Origin: an uncultured bacterium
GTDB taxonomy: Bacteria > Verrucomicrobiota > Lentisphaeria > Victivallales > UBA1829
DNA length: 24,976 nt
NCBI GenBank assembly: GCA_900549415.1
Contig: URNX01000047.1
Location: 1-24,976, forward strand
Reading direction: 5' to 3'
The notes under the pieces are model-generated. The model was not told the DNA's origin and made no database searches. It saw only the letters and a program-made list of their open reading frames with translations. The position numbers and the translations under genes are program-made. Shown in pieces: positions 23,949 through 24,976 of this stretch. Each line of letters begins with the position of its first letter. Position 1 is the stretch's first letter.

Positions 23949-23977
23949 AATATAATGCCGTGTCTTTGTTTTTTCAA
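23949..23977 (-). promoter_or_regulatory. Sigma70-like promoter of the 132-aa secreted protein gene
   Basis: Minus-strand TTGAAA (23977-23972) and TATATT (23954-23949) with a 17-base spacer, 30 bases before the ATG at 23919. It is the best match to sigma70 consensus in the window. Confidence 0.6.
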
Positions 23978-24080
23978 GGAGCTTCCGCAGATTCCTGAAA
24001 AACATTTTTCTTTGATTTACGGAAAAGATCATGCCGTCTCATGCTGATACTGCAATCTGCGCACCCCCCGCAGAAATTTC

Positions 24081-24108
24081 CAGCGGAGAAGCAGGGACTT
24101 CTCCGCTG
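24081..24108 (-). terminator. Probable terminator of the right-end glycosidase-like gene
   Basis: CAGCGGAGAAG (24081-24091) pairs perfectly with CTTCTCCGCTG (24098-24108) around a 6-base loop. It begins 10 bases after the stop codon. On the minus strand GAAATTTCTG follows, a short T run only. Nothing else is seen between 23978 and 24118. Confidence 0.55.
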
Positions 24109-24118
24109 AATGAAGCAT

Positions 24119-24976
24119 TTACCGGATTTCAAAATAAACGGTGTTGCCGTCTCTGGCGGTGTCCACCGTGAAGGTGGCAATATTGCCTTTCACACTGACC
24201 GGAGCAATGCTCTTCCCTGTCGGGATGCCTTCCAGAGTGAGCGGATAGAGCTTCAGTCCGGCGGCGTTTGCATTGCGGATACGGACGGTAAATTTTGAAT
24301 TGCGGAGAAGCGACGGAATGGTTCCGATGCTCTCCAGCTGCGTCATGTCCTTGTCCGTGAATGCCATATCCGTGTTGAGCGCATTCGTCAGACGGACCAG
24401 CAGCAGACGCTTCGCCGAGCGGATCGGCGCCAGGCCGTCGACCGCGGCGAGCGTAAGGTTGCCTTCGACGTTGTGAGACACAACCTCGAAATCCGACAGT
24501 TTCGCCGTTGCTCCGGCAAGTCCGCACATCCCCTGAAGACGCGGCGTGTTGACCGTCATGAAGGATTTTTCCATGTCCATGTAAAGCTCTTTCGTGGAGC
24601 TTTCAAAGATGTTTTCGCCGTTCGAACGGTTGTCCTGCGTCAGAACCCCTTTCTTCTTCAGTTCGGCAATCGTTTTACTGATGTTCCGGGTCGCGCCGAC
24701 AGCTTCGGTGAAGAAGCCTTCAATGCGCATTTTGCCTCCGCCAAGCGATGGAATCACAACCTCGTTTTTCGCGGCGGGACGAATCTGCTTCGGGTCGTCC
24801 ACGCTCTCCTGGCAATAGCCGGTCAGGAGCGCAAGCGCGGTCTGCTCCGGCGCGGGAGCGGCGAGCGGATCGGTTGCAAAAACGGAAGCCCGGTCCGCCG
24901 TGATGCGGATGAAGTTTTTCGCCGGCTGAACGTCTCCGCGGATGTACATGAAGTAGGTCAGCAGCTGCGAAGCGTC
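24119..24976 (-). CDS. C-terminal part of a glycoside-hydrolase-like protein (runs off the window)
   Basis: The frame is open to the last base (DASQLLTYFMYIRGDVQPAKNF at the edge), so the upstream part lies beyond the window, and ATG 24949 is not a credible start. The visible 285 or so residues look like the end of a large catalytic region (LLTYFMYIRGDVQPAKNFIRI) plus an all-beta C-terminal domain. The recognisable stretch ELYMDMEKSFMTVNTPRLQGMCG ... KRLLLVRLTNALNTDMAF resembles a domain that closes many PVC-group putative glycosidases, where a W/YDxxKGxFTVDTPRxQG pattern recurs. This is recall, not a database match. The catalytic residues are outside the window, so the activity cannot be named. 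Confidence 0.6.
   Translation of the reverse strand, partial: DASQLLTYFMYIRGDVQPAKNFIRITADRASVFATDPLAAPAPEQTALALLTGYCQESVDDPKQIRPAAKNEVVIPSLGGGKMRIEGFFTEAVGATRNISKTIAELKKKGVLTQDNRSNGENIFESSTKELYMDMEKSFMTVNTPRLQGMCGLAGATAKLSDFEVVSHNVEGNLTLAAVDGLAPIRSAKRLLLVRLTNALNTDMAFTDKDMTQLESIGTIPSLLRNSKFTVRIRNANAAGLKLYPLTLEGIPTGKSIAPVSVKGNIATFTVDTARDGNTVYFEIR

Noticed and set aside
1..24976. Search for CRISPR arrays, tRNA or rRNA genes, transposases, toxin-antitoxin pairs or phage genes
   Set aside because: No repeated spacer pattern, clover-leaf-like segment, rRNA signature or mobile-element protein was seen. Genes are mostly core and show no compositional break by eye.

Overview
The window looks like one end of a draft contig from a Gram-negative, probably anaerobic bacterium with moderately high GC. 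The LPS-core genes (a WaaG-like glycosyltransferase and a WaaP-like kinase) and two proteins with lipoprotein or outer-membrane features point to a Gram-negative envelope. The Na+-translocating oxaloacetate decarboxylase fits a fermentative lifestyle. A GH116 enzyme and the C-terminal end of a glycosidase-like protein fit a polysaccharide degrader. My best guess, from recall of family distribution only, is a Lentisphaerota/Victivallales-like member of the PVC group; the genus is not determinable here. There are no rRNA or tRNA genes, CRISPR arrays, insertion sequences or prophage genes that I can recognise.

Layout. Bases 1-72 are not biological: they are an Illumina P7/TruSeq indexed adapter. 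A GH116 beta-glucosidase missing its N-terminus runs to 2611. Then come lon and a LolA-like periplasmic protein overlapping by ATGA (2753-5901), ending at a probable terminator. On the minus strand, pyrH - frr - a GT39/ArnT-type membrane glycosyltransferase form one operon (8996-5913) behind a good sigma70-like promoter. A minus-strand lipoprotein of the DUF3089 fold (10158-9088) stands back to back with a plus-strand ABC-F ATPase (10302-12257).

From 12345 to 17291 six plus-strand genes are packed with overlaps or tiny gaps: icd, a GNAT acetyltransferase, a DUF2156 protein, a WaaG-like glycosyltransferase, a WaaP-like LPS kinase and an ArfB/YaeJ-type ribosome-rescue hydrolase. A convergent terminator hairpin follows. 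From 23368 down to 17361 the minus strand carries a PMCA-like Ca2+ ATPase and then oadA-oadB-oadG, an ion-transport and energy block. The right end holds a short secreted protein of unknown function (23919-23521) and the C-terminal part of a large glycosidase-like protein that runs off the window.

How the genes work together. Icd makes 2-oxoglutarate, while OadABG couples oxaloacetate decarboxylation to Na+ export. The WaaG/WaaP pair, the GT39 protein and the DUF2156 protein suggest envelope glycan and lipid modification. Most of the window is core genome. I did not find a convincing new multi-gene system. The points most worth a second look are the DUF3089 lipoprotein lacking its predicted nucleophilic serine, the icd-to-arfB overlapping envelope cluster, and the placement of a GT39 gene directly behind frr.
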